This document shows positions 50,825 to 60,322 of a stretch of 64,000 nt of DNA, one piece after another (within the stretch, counting starts at the first letter, position 1; every line of letters starts with the position of its first letter). The translations under genes and the position numbers were made by a program. A model generated the notes under the pieces. The model made no database searches. It was given only the letters and a program-made list of their open reading frames with translations, and was not told where the DNA came from. Source of the DNA: Sedimentisphaerales bacterium (GTDB lineage: Bacteria > Planctomycetota > Phycisphaerae > Sedimentisphaerales > Anaerobacaceae); the NCBI GenBank assembly GCA_016932835.1, contig JAFGCD010000057.1, positions 37,907 to 101,906 on the forward strand, in the 5' to 3' direction.

Positions 50825-51874
50825 GTGAGTCGCAGCAGTCGAAACACAGCGACGGTATCGAGAGTGATGTTAGTTATTATGGTTGTGGCCTGCGTGCTGC
50901 TTGTCTGTATCGCCGGGCGGGTGCGGGGCCAAAAGGCCCCCGACGAAAAAGGCGGAGCCAACAGTAAGTGTTACCTCTGCCATGCAGGCATGAAGACCGA
51001 AGAGATTACCACAAATCACCTTGCAATGGGCGTCACCTGTGACAAATGCCACGGCGAGTCAACCGAGCACATGCACGACGAGATGTTGATGACCGAACCC
51101 GACCTGCTCTTCGGCCGCGCCGAAATCGCCGCTATGTGCGGTAAGTGCCACGGCGATCACAAAAAGCCGGAAAAGGTCGAGGCTTTTCGCAAAGAATGGA
51201 CCGGAAAGATGCAGCCCAACGGCAGAATCATCTCGGCCAAATCGGTCTGCACGGACTGCCACGGGACACACAACATTGCCAACGAAATAGGCGCAGAAAT
51301 CGAAGCGGGGCAAGCCGAGCAGTGGATCGCCGCATTCAACGGCACGGACCTGAGCGGCTGGAAAGCCTCCCCCCAAAACGCATGGACCGTCAAAGGCGGA
51401 CGAATCTACGCAACGCTGCAGGAATCCGAAAGCCTCGGACGTCTTGTCAGCGACGCAGACTACGACGATTATCTGCTCGTAGTGACATTCAAAACCTCGC
51501 GGAAAATCCAGGCCGGTATCGACCTTCGCCACGGCGACTCGAAGCCCGGCCCTGCAATCGAAATTTCAGACAACGACAAACTGCGGGCCTTCCCGGGCAG
51601 CGTGTCCGTTCCCGAAAGGGGCCTGGCGCTGGTCAATCTCCGCGACGACCTGCTCGATTACGACGGCTGGAACACAATCTCCGCAAAAGTCGCCGGCGAC
51701 CGCGTACAGCTCTGGCTCAATGCCGAGGAAATCGGCGCCGTCAGAACAGCCTCGGCGACGAAGGGTAAAATCGGTTTTTACATCCGCGGCAATAGTGTAT
51801 CCAAGGACGACCAATTCTGCATTCGCGAAGTACAAATCCGCAAGTTGGATGAATCCGGGGAAAATGAAAAGTAA
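50825..51874 (+). CDS. Exported tetraheme cytochrome c fused to a DUF1080 domain
   Basis: 349 residues. A GTG at 50825 is the better start: AAGGAG lies seven bases before it, but directly against the ATG at 50819. A signal anchor covers about 15-35. Four CxxCH haem sites follow at Cys49, Cys72, Cys105 and Cys142 (CYLCH, CDKCH, CGKCH, CTDCH). From Phe171 a DUF1080 (3-keto-disaccharide hydrolase) domain begins with FNGTDLSGW and ends in a beta-rich concanavalin-like fold. Family knowledge links DUF1080 to glycan processing and multiheme cytochromes to periplasmic electron transfer. Their union in one chain is unusual. It lies between the AKR-like and CE15-like genes. Confidence 0.85.
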   Translation: MSRSSRNTATVSRVMLVIMVVACVLLVCIAGRVRGQKAPDEKGGANSKCYLCHAGMKTEEITTNHLAMGVTCDKCHGESTEHMHDEMLMTEPDLLFGRAEIAAMCGKCHGDHKKPEKVEAFRKEWTGKMQPNGRIISAKSVCTDCHGTHNIANEIGAEIEAGQAEQWIAAFNGTDLSGWKASPQNAWTVKGGRIYATLQESESLGRLVSDADYDDYLLVVTFKTSRKIQAGIDLRHGDSKPGPAIEISDNDKLRAFPGSVSVPERGLALVNLRDDLLDYDGWNTISAKVAGDRVQLWLNAEEIGAVRTASATKGKIGFYIRGNSVSKDDQFCIREVQIRKLDESGENEK

Positions 51875-51948
51875 CTTGCCGTTAACCGGCGCCGACGCCG
51901 TAACCGGAGTCGAGAAAACTGAATCATGTTTTGCAGGGAGGTAAAACT

Positions 51949-53154
51949 ATGACCGGACGAAAAACAAACCTTACAGAAATTGTTGTGCTGACAGTTATTG
52001 TTGTGGCCATGGCCGGATGCGGCCGCGGCCGTCTCGCCGTACTGCCCGGAGCCGACCAACTGCCCGTCATCGAAGAACTGCCCAACCCCTTCCTCTTCAG
52101 TGACGGCTCGACTGTCAAGACTCCGAAAGACTGGCTCAGACGCCGTGAAGAAATCAAGGCCATGATGCTCTACTACCAGTACGGCCACATGCCTCCTGCG
52201 CCGCGCAACGTAAAGGCTGAAATACTCTCATCCGAAACCATTTACGGCGGCGCCACAAAAAAGCACATCCTCCTCTCGATGGGACCGAAGCGGCAGATTA
52301 AGGTCAACCTCGGAATGATCGTGCCGAACGGCGACGGACCCTTCCCGATAATACTCAAGAATGAAGGCAAAGGCATCTTCCAGGTCCCCATAGCCGAGGA
52401 AATCGTCAAACGCGGCTACATCGTCGCCGATTACGCCAGGACCGACCTCGACCCAGACGAGCCGAACAACGTAGGCCCCGCACAGGCCGCATACCCCGAT
52501 TATGACTGGGCCACGCTCGCCGTATGGGCGTGGGGCGGAATGCGCGCTATTGACTACCTCGAAGCGCTCCCCTTCGTCGATAAGGACAAAATCGTTTTCA
52601 CCGGTCACTCCCGCGGCGGCAAAACGGCACTGCTCGCAGGCGCCCTCGACGAAAGAATAGACCTCGTTGTCCCCAACGGCTCAGGCTGCGGCGGGGCGGG
52701 TTGCTACCGATTCGAAGCTGGCAGAGCGGAAACCCTCGATGATATAACCAAGCCCTCCAGATTCGCCTACTGGTTTGTCCCGCGATTCAGGGATTTCGCC
52801 GCAAAGGAGACGCTGCTCCCCTTCGACCAGCATTTCCTCAAGGCCCTCGTTGCCCCGCGGGCCCTGCTCTCGACAGATGCCCTCGATGATATCTGGGCCA
52901 ATCCCTTCGGCACACAGCAGTCTTATCGAGGCGCAGTGCCCGTCTTTGAATTCCTCGGTGCATCCGAAAAGCTCGGCATTCACTACCGCCGGGGCCGACA
53001 CGATCAAAACGAGGAAGACTGGCGCGCACTTGTCGATTTCGCCGACATGGTCTTCTTCGACAAGGCCCCGCCCGCCGGAAGAAACTTCGACGAACTGCCC
53101 TTCGAAGACGCCCCAAAGCCTTTCTCATGGTCGCCGCCCAGGGCCGGACGATAG
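51949..53154 (+). CDS. Lipoprotein esterase, glucuronoyl-esterase (CE15)-like
   Basis: 401 residues from ATG 51949 (GGGAGG eight bases upstream). The N terminus ends VVAMAGCG, a lipobox, so the protein is probably anchored to a membrane. The alpha/beta-hydrolase core has KVNLGMIVPNGDGPFPIILK, the nucleophile Ser221 in GHSRGGKTALLAGALDERID, a Gly-rich PNGSGCGGAGC loop, and the catalytic His in HYRRGRHDQNEEDW. CE15 esterases cut ester bonds between glucuronoxylan and lignin; the usual motif is GCSRxGK, here GHSRGGK. Close relatives include other acyl esterases, so CE15 is probable, not certain. Confidence 0.8.
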   Translation: MTGRKTNLTEIVVLTVIVVAMAGCGRGRLAVLPGADQLPVIEELPNPFLFSDGSTVKTPKDWLRRREEIKAMMLYYQYGHMPPAPRNVKAEILSSETIYGGATKKHILLSMGPKRQIKVNLGMIVPNGDGPFPIILKNEGKGIFQVPIAEEIVKRGYIVADYARTDLDPDEPNNVGPAQAAYPDYDWATLAVWAWGGMRAIDYLEALPFVDKDKIVFTGHSRGGKTALLAGALDERIDLVVPNGSGCGGAGCYRFEAGRAETLDDITKPSRFAYWFVPRFRDFAAKETLLPFDQHFLKALVAPRALLSTDALDDIWANPFGTQQSYRGAVPVFEFLGASEKLGIHYRRGRHDQNEEDWRALVDFADMVFFDKAPPAGRNFDELPFEDAPKPFSWSPPRAGR

Positions 53155-53172
53155 ACCGGACTCCCAACGCGC

Positions 53173-53202
53173 AAAAAAAGCTGTGGGCATTACGCCCACA
53201 GC
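53173..53202 (-). terminator. Terminator between the esterase and PEP-CTERM genes
   Basis: GCTGTGGGC (53180-53188) pairs with GCCCACAGC (53194-53202). On the minus strand seven T follow (plus 53173-53179), so it ends the PEP-CTERM gene. It may also slow readthrough from the plus side. Confidence 0.85.
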
Positions 53203-53246
53203 CCCTAAGCTATGCAAACTCCTTTTTGCATTCGCACAGTGCTAAA

Positions 53247-54020
53247 TTAAAGCGCCTGGCGTCTGCGGAACCAACCGACAAGCCCGGCCCCAATACTGCC
53301 AAGCATTATCGCTCCCGGAGCCGGAATCTCGCCCCCGCCGGAAGGAGTATAATTGTAGTAAAGATAATCGAAATCGGCCGTCACTCGCGGACTCGACCCG
53401 CCGTACGTGTTGTACCAGGTCTTGGTAATGATGCCGACCTGGTCAAACGAAAAACCGCTCGTTGCCCAGTACGTTGACCATGCATCCGAAGCAGACGTCT
53501 TGTAGTTGAACTGGTAGCTCGATGTATCGTAAACTACCTGGAGATACAGGTCCGTGTAGGCCCCTATGCCCGTCCAGCCGGGCATGCCCGATTGCGATGC
53601 GCTTCCCCGGTCGATCTTCAGAGCGCTGCTGTTGGCGCCGAAGACCAGGTCATTGCCGTTGTTGCCGTCGCCTGAATAGAGATACAGCCCGCTCAAAAAA
53701 GCGCCTCCGGTGTACGTCGTCGATACGCATGTCTCCAGAGTGAATGCCTCACCGCCGCCGGAATGACGCAGCCGAAGCGCATCTCGGTTGACCCAGTCGC
53801 AAAGATCGAAGCCGCCATACCCGCCGCCGGACCTCGCCGGCAGAGTCATACCCAGATCTCCGTCGAGAGAGTACGTTGGGATGCTCGTCGGATTCACGAC
53901 CGTCATCGCCGACAGATCTTCGCCGCTGCCGAAATCGTAATGCCAGCTTGAGGCGAAGGTTGTCCCCGAAAGAAAAATCAATGCGGGCAAAAGTAGGGGA
54001 GTAATAAGCTTGTTCTTCAT
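53247..54020 (-). CDS. PEP-CTERM-type exported protein
   Basis: 257 residues. Signal peptide KNKLITPLLLPALIFLSGTT, then a beta-rich domain with no family I recognise. The C terminus reads IPAPGAIMLGSIGAGLVGWF followed by RRRQAL: a short motif, one membrane helix and an Arg cluster. This is a PEP-CTERM sorting signal variant (APGA in place of PEP) of the planctomycete type, processed by an exosortase not encoded here. AAGGAGG lies eight bases before the ATG. Such proteins usually end up on the cell surface. Confidence 0.8.
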   Translation of the reverse strand: MKNKLITPLLLPALIFLSGTTFASSWHYDFGSGEDLSAMTVVNPTSIPTYSLDGDLGMTLPARSGGGYGGFDLCDWVNRDALRLRHSGGGEAFTLETCVSTTYTGGAFLSGLYLYSGDGNNGNDLVFGANSSALKIDRGSASQSGMPGWTGIGAYTDLYLQVVYDTSSYQFNYKTSASDAWSTYWATSGFSFDQVGIITKTWYNTYGGSSPRVTADFDYLYYNYTPSGGGEIPAPGAIMLGSIGAGLVGWFRRRQAL

Positions 54021-54520
54021 CGTCTTGACCTCCTTATCTATGTAAAAAAATCCTTGATGACTGAAAACGCTGCGTCAATATACACGATAAAACGTGCGAT
54101 TGTTTGATGTTCGATTTTCCGTCACTCACTCCTCCGCGGCAAATCACCCACGGAAGTGCGAGTAAAATACTACACTGCATACCAGGCGACTGTCAAGCTA
54201 AATACCTGCAAAAAAACAGTCTTTTTCAGGACCTTCTCGAATGGGTTATAACTTATGGGGTACGCTGCCGGACTATCGCTGTGATTGTCATAATAGCCCC
54301 GGCAGCGGCCCGGAATGGGCGATAATCGTGAAAATCTCGGCAATATAGTCAAACCTGTGACATGGTTGCGGTTTGAGGCCCTTGGCATTTGCTGAAATCA
54401 TGATGCAGAACAGCTTAAACAATCAAGTGTTTTAGGTTATAATGCTATGCCGCAGTAGGGTGAAAGTGTATTTCGCCCGGCGCTTACTGCTTAGTGACAG
54501 AGACTTAGGGGTTATTTGTA
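54021..54520. other. Intergenic region with promoter for the sugar-nucleotide operon
   Basis: 500 bases between divergent genes. TATAAT at 54438-54443 is a perfect -10 with TTAAAC 17 bases before it (weak -35), about 80 bases upstream of the dehydrogenase start. Otherwise nothing is apparent. Confidence 0.4.
54415..54443 (+). promoter_or_regulatory. Promoter of the nucleotide-sugar dehydrogenase operon
   Basis: TATAAT at 54438-54443 with TTAAAC at 54415-54420 and a 17-base spacer; the -10 is perfect and the -35 has three matches. Confidence 0.45.
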
Positions 54521-56158
54521 ATGAGTGAGTATTCAGTCAGTCCCACAGGACGGAAATATGCTGTTCCGGCGAAGGATGAATATGCCGGCGAGCTGCAGCG
54601 CATCGAGTCGCTCGTAGCAGCCGCCAGAGACCAGGGCAAAGAAATAGTCGTTGTCATGGGCGTCGGCTTTGTCGGCTCCGTCATGGCTGCAATAATCGCA
54701 GACACCGTGGACAAGAAAACCAAAAAGCCCGCCAAGTTTGTTATCGGATGCCAGAGGCCCAGCATCAGAAGTTACTGGAAAATCCCAATGCTCAATGAAG
54801 GCATCTCGCCGGTCAAAGCCGAAGACCCGGAAGTTGACCCGATGATTCGAAGATGTGTCCTCGAAAAGAAAACTCTCGTGGCGACCTACAACAGTGACTG
54901 CCTCAAGTTCGCCGATTGTGTCGTCGTTGACGTGCAGTGCGATTATTCCAAGGAAGACCTCGGCAATATGCGAACGGGAAAAGTGGAGATGGGCGCTCTC
55001 GAAGCGACCATCAAAACAATCGCCGAGAAAGTCCCCGCCGATTGCCTTACCCTTATCGAGACGACCGTTGCCCCCGGGACGACCGAGTTTGTCGCCTGGC
55101 CGGTTATGAAGAAGGCCTTCGCAGAGCGAGGCATAGAATCAGAGCCCCTCCTGGCCCACAGCTTCGAGAGAGTCATGCCAGGCAGGAATTACGTCTCGTC
55201 GATAAGAGACTTCTGGCGCGTCTGTTCAGGGTGCAGCGAGCAGGCCAGGGGGCGCGTGGAGAAGTTTCTGCGCGAAGTCCTCAACACCGAGGAATTTCCA
55301 CTGACCGTCATGGATCGTCCCATAGAATCCGAGACAACCAAGATAGTGGAAAACTCATTTCGAGCTTCGATATTGGCCTTTCTCGATGAGTGGAGCCTTT
55401 TCGCCGAGCGAAACGGCGTCGATCTCATCAAGGTCATAAACGCAATAAAGGTTCGCCCCACCCACAGCAATATGATATTCCCCGGCCCCGGAATCGGCGG
55501 ATACTGCCTCCCTAAGGACGGAGGCCTGGGATACTGGGCCTACAAGCACATCCTCGGCTTCGAGGACGACATCTTCAAGATAACCACGCAGGCAATCGAT
55601 ATCAACGATACCCGCGGCCTCCACGTCGCAACGCTCACAAGGGACGCCCTGCGAAACATGGGCCGACAGATTGCAGGCGCCCCCGTCCTGCTCTGCGGTG
55701 CGAGCTATCGCCAGGATGTCGGAGATACGAGATACAGCGGCTCCGAAGTCGTCGTCAGAAAGCTCACCGAGATGGGCGCCGAAATGCGGGTCCACGACCC
55801 CTATCTCGAACACTGGTACGAACTTGAAAGCCAGGAAACGTATCCCGCGCCGGGCCATTCCCTCTCCCGCTTCTTCCGAAATCAGGCTCACTTGGTAAAT
55901 ACGAAAGTCCTCTCAGATTTGCCCTCCGCTTTGAAGGGCGCCCAGGCCTTAATACTGGCGGTCCCGCACGCCCCCTATCTCGAACTCGACCCCGGCAAAA
56001 TCGTCGAGTGGGCCGGCAAACCGTTGGCCGTAGTCGATTGCTTTGGCATATTGGACGACGAAAAAATCAGAAAGTATTTCGAGTTAGGATGCGAAGTAAA
56101 GGCCCTCGGCAGAGGACATATACAGAGGATTAAAGAAGAGGTCAGGAAAGGAAAGTAA
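54521..56158 (+). CDS. Nucleotide-sugar dehydrogenase (UDP-glucose/UDP-HexNAc type)
   Basis: 545 residues, longer than the usual 430-450 because of an N-terminal extension of about 45 residues and inserts. The NAD motif reads VVVMGVGFVGSVMAAIIADT. IETTVAPGTTEFVAWPV, HSFERVMPGRNYVSSIRDFW (the Arg/Pro line), KIVENSFRASILAFLDEWSL (Lys and Asn of the active site), and GPGIGGYCLPKDGGLG with the catalytic Cys complete the picture. The C domain starts near VLLCGASYRQDVGDTRYSGS. It oxidises an NDP-sugar twice to the uronic acid for exopolysaccharide. It leads a set with GT4 (24 bases downstream) and GH130. Confidence 0.92.
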   Translation: MSEYSVSPTGRKYAVPAKDEYAGELQRIESLVAAARDQGKEIVVVMGVGFVGSVMAAIIADTVDKKTKKPAKFVIGCQRPSIRSYWKIPMLNEGISPVKAEDPEVDPMIRRCVLEKKTLVATYNSDCLKFADCVVVDVQCDYSKEDLGNMRTGKVEMGALEATIKTIAEKVPADCLTLIETTVAPGTTEFVAWPVMKKAFAERGIESEPLLAHSFERVMPGRNYVSSIRDFWRVCSGCSEQARGRVEKFLREVLNTEEFPLTVMDRPIESETTKIVENSFRASILAFLDEWSLFAERNGVDLIKVINAIKVRPTHSNMIFPGPGIGGYCLPKDGGLGYWAYKHILGFEDDIFKITTQAIDINDTRGLHVATLTRDALRNMGRQIAGAPVLLCGASYRQDVGDTRYSGSEVVVRKLTEMGAEMRVHDPYLEHWYELESQETYPAPGHSLSRFFRNQAHLVNTKVLSDLPSALKGAQALILAVPHAPYLELDPGKIVEWAGKPLAVVDCFGILDDEKIRKYFELGCEVKALGRGHIQRIKEEVRKGK

Positions 56159-56182
56159 TCGCGCTTTGGCCGGTATCTAAGG

Positions 56183-57223
56183 ATGGATATCAAGGAAAAG
56201 AGAATTGCTGTTCTTTCTCCCATAGCCTGGCGGACCCCGCCTCGCGCCTACGGAGCATGGGAGACGGTTGCCGGCAATATCACCGAAGGCCTCGTTTCCC
56301 GAGGCTGGAAGAACGTCACCCTCTTCGCCACGAAGGATTCGCAAACCGCCGCCAACCTCGTCGGCTGGATCGAGAGAGGATACGAAGAGGACAAGAATCA
56401 AATCCCTGCCGTCTCGACCTGTCTGCACATATCCAAGGCAATGGAGCTCGCCGCCGACTTCGACCTCATCCACAACAACTTCGACTACCTGCCCCTGACC
56501 TATTCCCGCCTCGTCGAGACGCCCATGCTCACGACCATCCACGGCTTCTCAGACCCCGACATCCTGCGGGTTTACCGCGACCACAAGGATTCATACTTCG
56601 TCTCGATAAGCGATTCCGACCGCGACCCGCAACTGCCCTACCTTGCCACGGTATATAACGGTATCGACCTGACGAACCTCACATTCAGCGACAAACCAGG
56701 CGACAGCCTCGTCTTCCTCGGCAGGATACATCCCGACAAGGGCACGCACCTCGCAATAGAAGTTGCGAAGAAGGCCCGCCGAAACCTCATAATTGCCGGA
56801 ATAATCCAGGACGAGCGCTACTTCGACACCCTCATCAAACCGCATATCGACGATTCATCGGTTCGCTTCATCGGCCCCGTAAACCCCCCGCAGCGCGATG
56901 CGCTGCTCAAGCAGGCCTCTGCCGTCCTGCACCTCAACACCATCCCCGAGCGTTTCGGCCTGGTAATGGCAGAAGCCATGGCCGCCGGCGTACCCGTCAT
57001 CGCAATGGACCTCGGCTCATGCAGGGAGGTCATCGCCGACAAGCAGACCGGCTACCTCGTAAACTCCGTCGCCCAGGCCGTCCGCGCCGTCGCAAAAATA
57101 GACCGAATCGACCGCGCCCAATGCCGGCGCCGAGTCGAACAGAAATTTACGATTGACAAAATGGTCGAAGCATACGAAAAGGTCTATGCCGAAATCTTCA
57201 GACGTCAAAAGAAAAAACGGTAG
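56183..57223 (+). CDS. GT4-family glycosyltransferase
   Basis: 346 residues. SPIAWRTPPRAYGAWETVAG is the start of the GT-B N domain. The C domain has LVFLGRIHPDKGTHLAIEVA, the sugar-nucleotide contact, and IPERFGLVMAEAMAAGVPVI with the Glu pair (E-x7-E in the form ERFGLVMAE). The donor and acceptor are unknown. It lies between the dehydrogenase (24 bases) and the GH130 gene (21 bases). It is the kind of transferase paired with GH130 in mannoside metabolism. Confidence 0.88.
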   Translation: MDIKEKRIAVLSPIAWRTPPRAYGAWETVAGNITEGLVSRGWKNVTLFATKDSQTAANLVGWIERGYEEDKNQIPAVSTCLHISKAMELAADFDLIHNNFDYLPLTYSRLVETPMLTTIHGFSDPDILRVYRDHKDSYFVSISDSDRDPQLPYLATVYNGIDLTNLTFSDKPGDSLVFLGRIHPDKGTHLAIEVAKKARRNLIIAGIIQDERYFDTLIKPHIDDSSVRFIGPVNPPQRDALLKQASAVLHLNTIPERFGLVMAEAMAAGVPVIAMDLGSCREVIADKQTGYLVNSVAQAVRAVAKIDRIDRAQCRRRVEQKFTIDKMVEAYEKVYAEIFRRQKKKR

Positions 57224-57244
57224 AACGCCATAGGAGCCCGACCG

Positions 57245-58180
57245 ATGAAAAAGCAATTCGTAAAGCGATACCAGGGCAACCCAATACTAACGAAAGAAGA
57301 CATACCATACAAGGTCGAGACGGTCCACAACGCCGCCGTCGCGAAATACAACGGAAAATACGTTATGCTCTTTCGCTCCCACCTCGACACCGGAAGGTCG
57401 ATCATCGGAATCGCAGACAGCGAAGACGGATTCGATTTCAAGTCAAGACCGATGCCCTTCATGGTCCCCGCCAAAGAACCCCTCTTCTGCGAGTACGAGG
57501 AATTCGGAGTCGAGGACCCGCGAATAACCTTCATCGACGACACCTATTACATTACATACAGCGCATATTCCCGACACGGCGTCCGCATAGGTCTGGCAAA
57601 AACCGCAGATTTCGAAATCCTCGAAAGGGTAACATTCATAAGCGAGGCAGACTATCGCAACACCGTCATTTTTCCCGAAAAAATAAAGGGCAGATACGCC
57701 AAGCTCAACCGCCCCAATTCCGAGGTCAGCCCGTGGTCGATCTGGATCAGCTACTCGCCGGACCTCGTCCACTGGGGCGATGCCAAAGTCGTCATCAAAC
57801 CCGTCAAGTACCACTGGGACGAAATGAAGATAGGTCCCGGCGCACCGCCAATCAAAACCGAAAAGGGCTGGCTCAATATCTACCACGGCGTCTTCCCCAC
57901 AATGGATGGCTGCATCTATCGCCTCGGAGTCGCCCTGCACGACCTCGAAGACCCCGCAAAGGTCATCGGCGTCGGCGACAGATGGATCCTCCAGCCCGAA
58001 GACCCCTGGGAGGTCGTCGGTTACGTCCACAACGTAGTATTCACCTGCGCCGCAATACCCGAAAGTGACGGCACAATCAAGCTCTACTGGGGAGGGGCCG
58101 ACAAGGTAATGTGCGCCGGAACAGCAGTAATAAACGACCTCGTAAACCTCTGCCTGACCGATTCCAGGCCCGCAATCTGA
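57245..58180 (+). CDS. GH130-family glycoside phosphorylase/hydrolase
   Basis: 311 residues, the normal length. GNPILTKEDIPYKVETVHNA is the family opening; the catalytic Asp lies in EEFGVEDPRITFID, and IGPGAPPIKTEKGWLNIYHG and PEDPWEVVGYVHNVVFTCAA are conserved. GH130 enzymes are mostly beta-mannoside phosphorylases, some hydrolases; phosphate-binding Arg and His residues would decide which, and I cannot assign them by eye. GGAG precedes the ATG by eight bases. It ends the operon. Confidence 0.9.
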   Translation: MKKQFVKRYQGNPILTKEDIPYKVETVHNAAVAKYNGKYVMLFRSHLDTGRSIIGIADSEDGFDFKSRPMPFMVPAKEPLFCEYEEFGVEDPRITFIDDTYYITYSAYSRHGVRIGLAKTADFEILERVTFISEADYRNTVIFPEKIKGRYAKLNRPNSEVSPWSIWISYSPDLVHWGDAKVVIKPVKYHWDEMKIGPGAPPIKTEKGWLNIYHGVFPTMDGCIYRLGVALHDLEDPAKVIGVGDRWILQPEDPWEVVGYVHNVVFTCAAIPESDGTIKLYWGGADKVMCAGTAVINDLVNLCLTDSRPAI

Positions 58181-58255
58181 AAAAAACCGCCGGACGGATA
58201 AGCCCCGCTCCGCCTGCGATAAGTTTCTACTGCGTCCCTGAACTGCAAGCCCTTG

Positions 58256-59116
58256 TCATTGCCCCGCAGGGTGGCGAGGCCGCCGGGGAAGGATCGTAAT
58301 CTTCGCCATCAACTCAACCGGCATCGCCTGTTTGAGCATCTTACGTATCTCACGCATTGGAGTCCGCGCGGTCGTGTGTGTAATGATGATGTGCTCGTTG
58401 GCCATATTGCCTAACAGCGACGCAAGCTCATCGACGTGCATGTGTTTGCCCGCCTGCGCCCGCGTGTTGTGCTCGTCCTCGTAGAACGTGCACTCTGCGA
58501 TGAGTATCTTGCTCTTGGCGATGTAGTCGAGCTGCGAAAAATCCACATACTGCGTGTCGCCCAGGTAGCTGGCAATCGGAATATCCAGCGGATAATCGAT
58601 TTCCACTCCCTGCTTTTTCAGCTCCACAATTTGCGGCCCCGTAAGTTCGCTGTATTCGGCCTTGAGCTTCTTGCGTTTCTCGATAACGCTGAAACCCAGC
58701 GAGCCGGCGCTGTGTTTGGTCGGAAAGGCCTTTGCAAACAGATTCGGCTTAATCTGGTGTTCGTCGCCCGGCTTCATTCCCACCAGTTTGACCGGTATCT
58801 TGTTGCCGTCAAGCCGGCCCCACGCATCGATTATCTCACGCATCGGCCCGAGAAGATTCTTCGGCGCAAGAATAGTCCCCGGCGCCTGCCCCGTAAAATT
58901 ACGCTGCGAAAGATAGTACGCAAAACCCGCTGCGTGATCCATGTGACCATGCGTCAGAAGCACGTGATTGATATGGATCAACTGGTCCGGGGCCTTGCCG
59001 ATATCGAAGCATACGTCGAGCTGCGGAATCGCAACGACCGTCTCTTCGCCGGCCACCGAATACCCGATTATTTCGAGATCGTCTATTTCTATTCGAGCTA
59101 AGTTATGACTGGGCAT
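58256..59116 (-). CDS. MBL-fold hydrolase (RNase Z-like)
   Basis: 286 residues from ATG 59116; a GTG at 59149 is open but less likely. The metal motif HVLLTHGHMDHAAGF is intact, with a later His in FPTKHSAGSLG, Asp in SYLGDTQY, and His in IIITHTTAR. This is the layout of RNase Z (tRNA 3' processing) and related beta-lactamase-fold hydrolases. The protein lacks an obvious exosite of the long RNase Z arm. RNase Z proper is possible but not proven. The gene is convergent with GH130. Confidence 0.78.
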   Translation of the reverse strand: MPSHNLARIEIDDLEIIGYSVAGEETVVAIPQLDVCFDIGKAPDQLIHINHVLLTHGHMDHAAGFAYYLSQRNFTGQAPGTILAPKNLLGPMREIIDAWGRLDGNKIPVKLVGMKPGDEHQIKPNLFAKAFPTKHSAGSLGFSVIEKRKKLKAEYSELTGPQIVELKKQGVEIDYPLDIPIASYLGDTQYVDFSQLDYIAKSKILIAECTFYEDEHNTRAQAGKHMHVDELASLLGNMANEHIIITHTTARTPMREIRKMLKQAMPVELMAKITILPRRPRHPAGQ

Positions 59117-59309
59117 CCCTGGACTATTCCGCTGCAGCCGGACCTTCACATAGATTATTCACACTTGCTTAGTGCATCACAAGCGGCCAATAGTAAAACG
59201 GCGGGCTTGTTATGTCAATTTGTTTTTGATTTACTCGCTGCCCGCGATAAACTGAACGCAGTAATTGAATACAGCTATGTTGGACGCTCTAAGAACAGGG
59301 GTAAGACCG

Positions 59310-60311
59310 ATGGTATTTCGCAAAACATTCACGATTTGTTCGATTGTAATATGTCTTTCTTGCACCGCCGGCGCCGCCGGCAGCGATGTCAAGCGCATCC
59401 CGCAACTCGACCGCGATAAGCTCCCCGGCCGGCAGGTCAAGGTCGCCGCAATCTGTATCGGTTTCGGCGGCGAACGCGAAGCAAAGCTCAAAGAGGCAAT
59501 CGACCACCTCCACACCGCCGGCAATAACGGCGTCGATATAGCATGCCTGCCCGAGGAATTCGCCGGCACAAAGGCCGAGCCAATCCCCGGCTCCACTACC
59601 GATGCTGTCGCCGCCCTCGCAAAGCAGTACAATATGTACGTCGTCTGCCCAATCAGAGAACAGGCCGGCGACAGGCAGTACAATACCGCCGTCCTGATCG
59701 ACCGAAAAGGAAACGTCGCAGGATACTACCGCAAAGTATTCGTATTCTGGGGAGAAGGTCTCAACCTCAGCACCGAAGGCGTCAAGGTATTCGAGACCGA
59801 CTTCGGAAGGATAAGCATCCTGACATGTTTCGATCTCAACTACCCCGAACTCTGGCAGAAGTGCGACGACCTCGATGTCGATATCGTCTTTTGGCCCAGC
59901 GCCTACGGCGGAGGCTCCCCGCTCAATGCCTTTGCAATTCTCTACCACTACTACGTCGTTCCCGTCGGCGCCGGCAACATCATCGACATTACCGGCAAAA
60001 CGCATCACGACATACAAAAGCCCCGCAAAAAGCAGTTCGTCGCAACCCTCGACCTCGACCGCGCCTTCGCCCACCATGATTTCAACCGCGATAAGGTCGA
60101 GAAAATGCTCAAGGAGCACGATGGCGAAATCGTCGTCGAACGCAATCTCAGCCAGGAAGACCTCGCGCCGTGGTGGCTTTTCAAGGCCGCCAAGCCCGGC
60201 GTCAGCGCCAGAAAGCTGCTGGAAGAATACAACATCGAGACCTTGAGGCAATACCAGCACCGCAGCAGAGAACAGATCAACCGCGCCCGCGAAGAAGGAA
60301 AGCGAATTTGA
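59310..60311 (+). CDS. Exported carbon-nitrogen hydrolase (nitrilase superfamily)
   Basis: 333 residues from ATG 59310 (GGGG eight bases upstream); earlier ATGs at 59265 and 59277 are open. A signal peptide (VFRKTFTICSIVICLSCTAG) is present. The triad is visible: Glu in ACLPEEFAGT, Lys in GYYRKVFVFW and Cys in SILTCFDLNYPELW. Such enzymes hydrolyse amides or nitriles. An exported member is less common and may act on peptidoglycan or dietary amides. The DUF434 gene begins 12 bases after its stop. Confidence 0.88.
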   Translation: MVFRKTFTICSIVICLSCTAGAAGSDVKRIPQLDRDKLPGRQVKVAAICIGFGGEREAKLKEAIDHLHTAGNNGVDIACLPEEFAGTKAEPIPGSTTDAVAALAKQYNMYVVCPIREQAGDRQYNTAVLIDRKGNVAGYYRKVFVFWGEGLNLSTEGVKVFETDFGRISILTCFDLNYPELWQKCDDLDVDIVFWPSAYGGGSPLNAFAILYHYYVVPVGAGNIIDITGKTHHDIQKPRKKQFVATLDLDRAFAHHDFNRDKVEKMLKEHDGEIVVERNLSQEDLAPWWLFKAAKPGVSARKLLEEYNIETLRQYQHRSREQINRAREEGKRI

Positions 60312-60322
60312 CAGGCCCGCTC

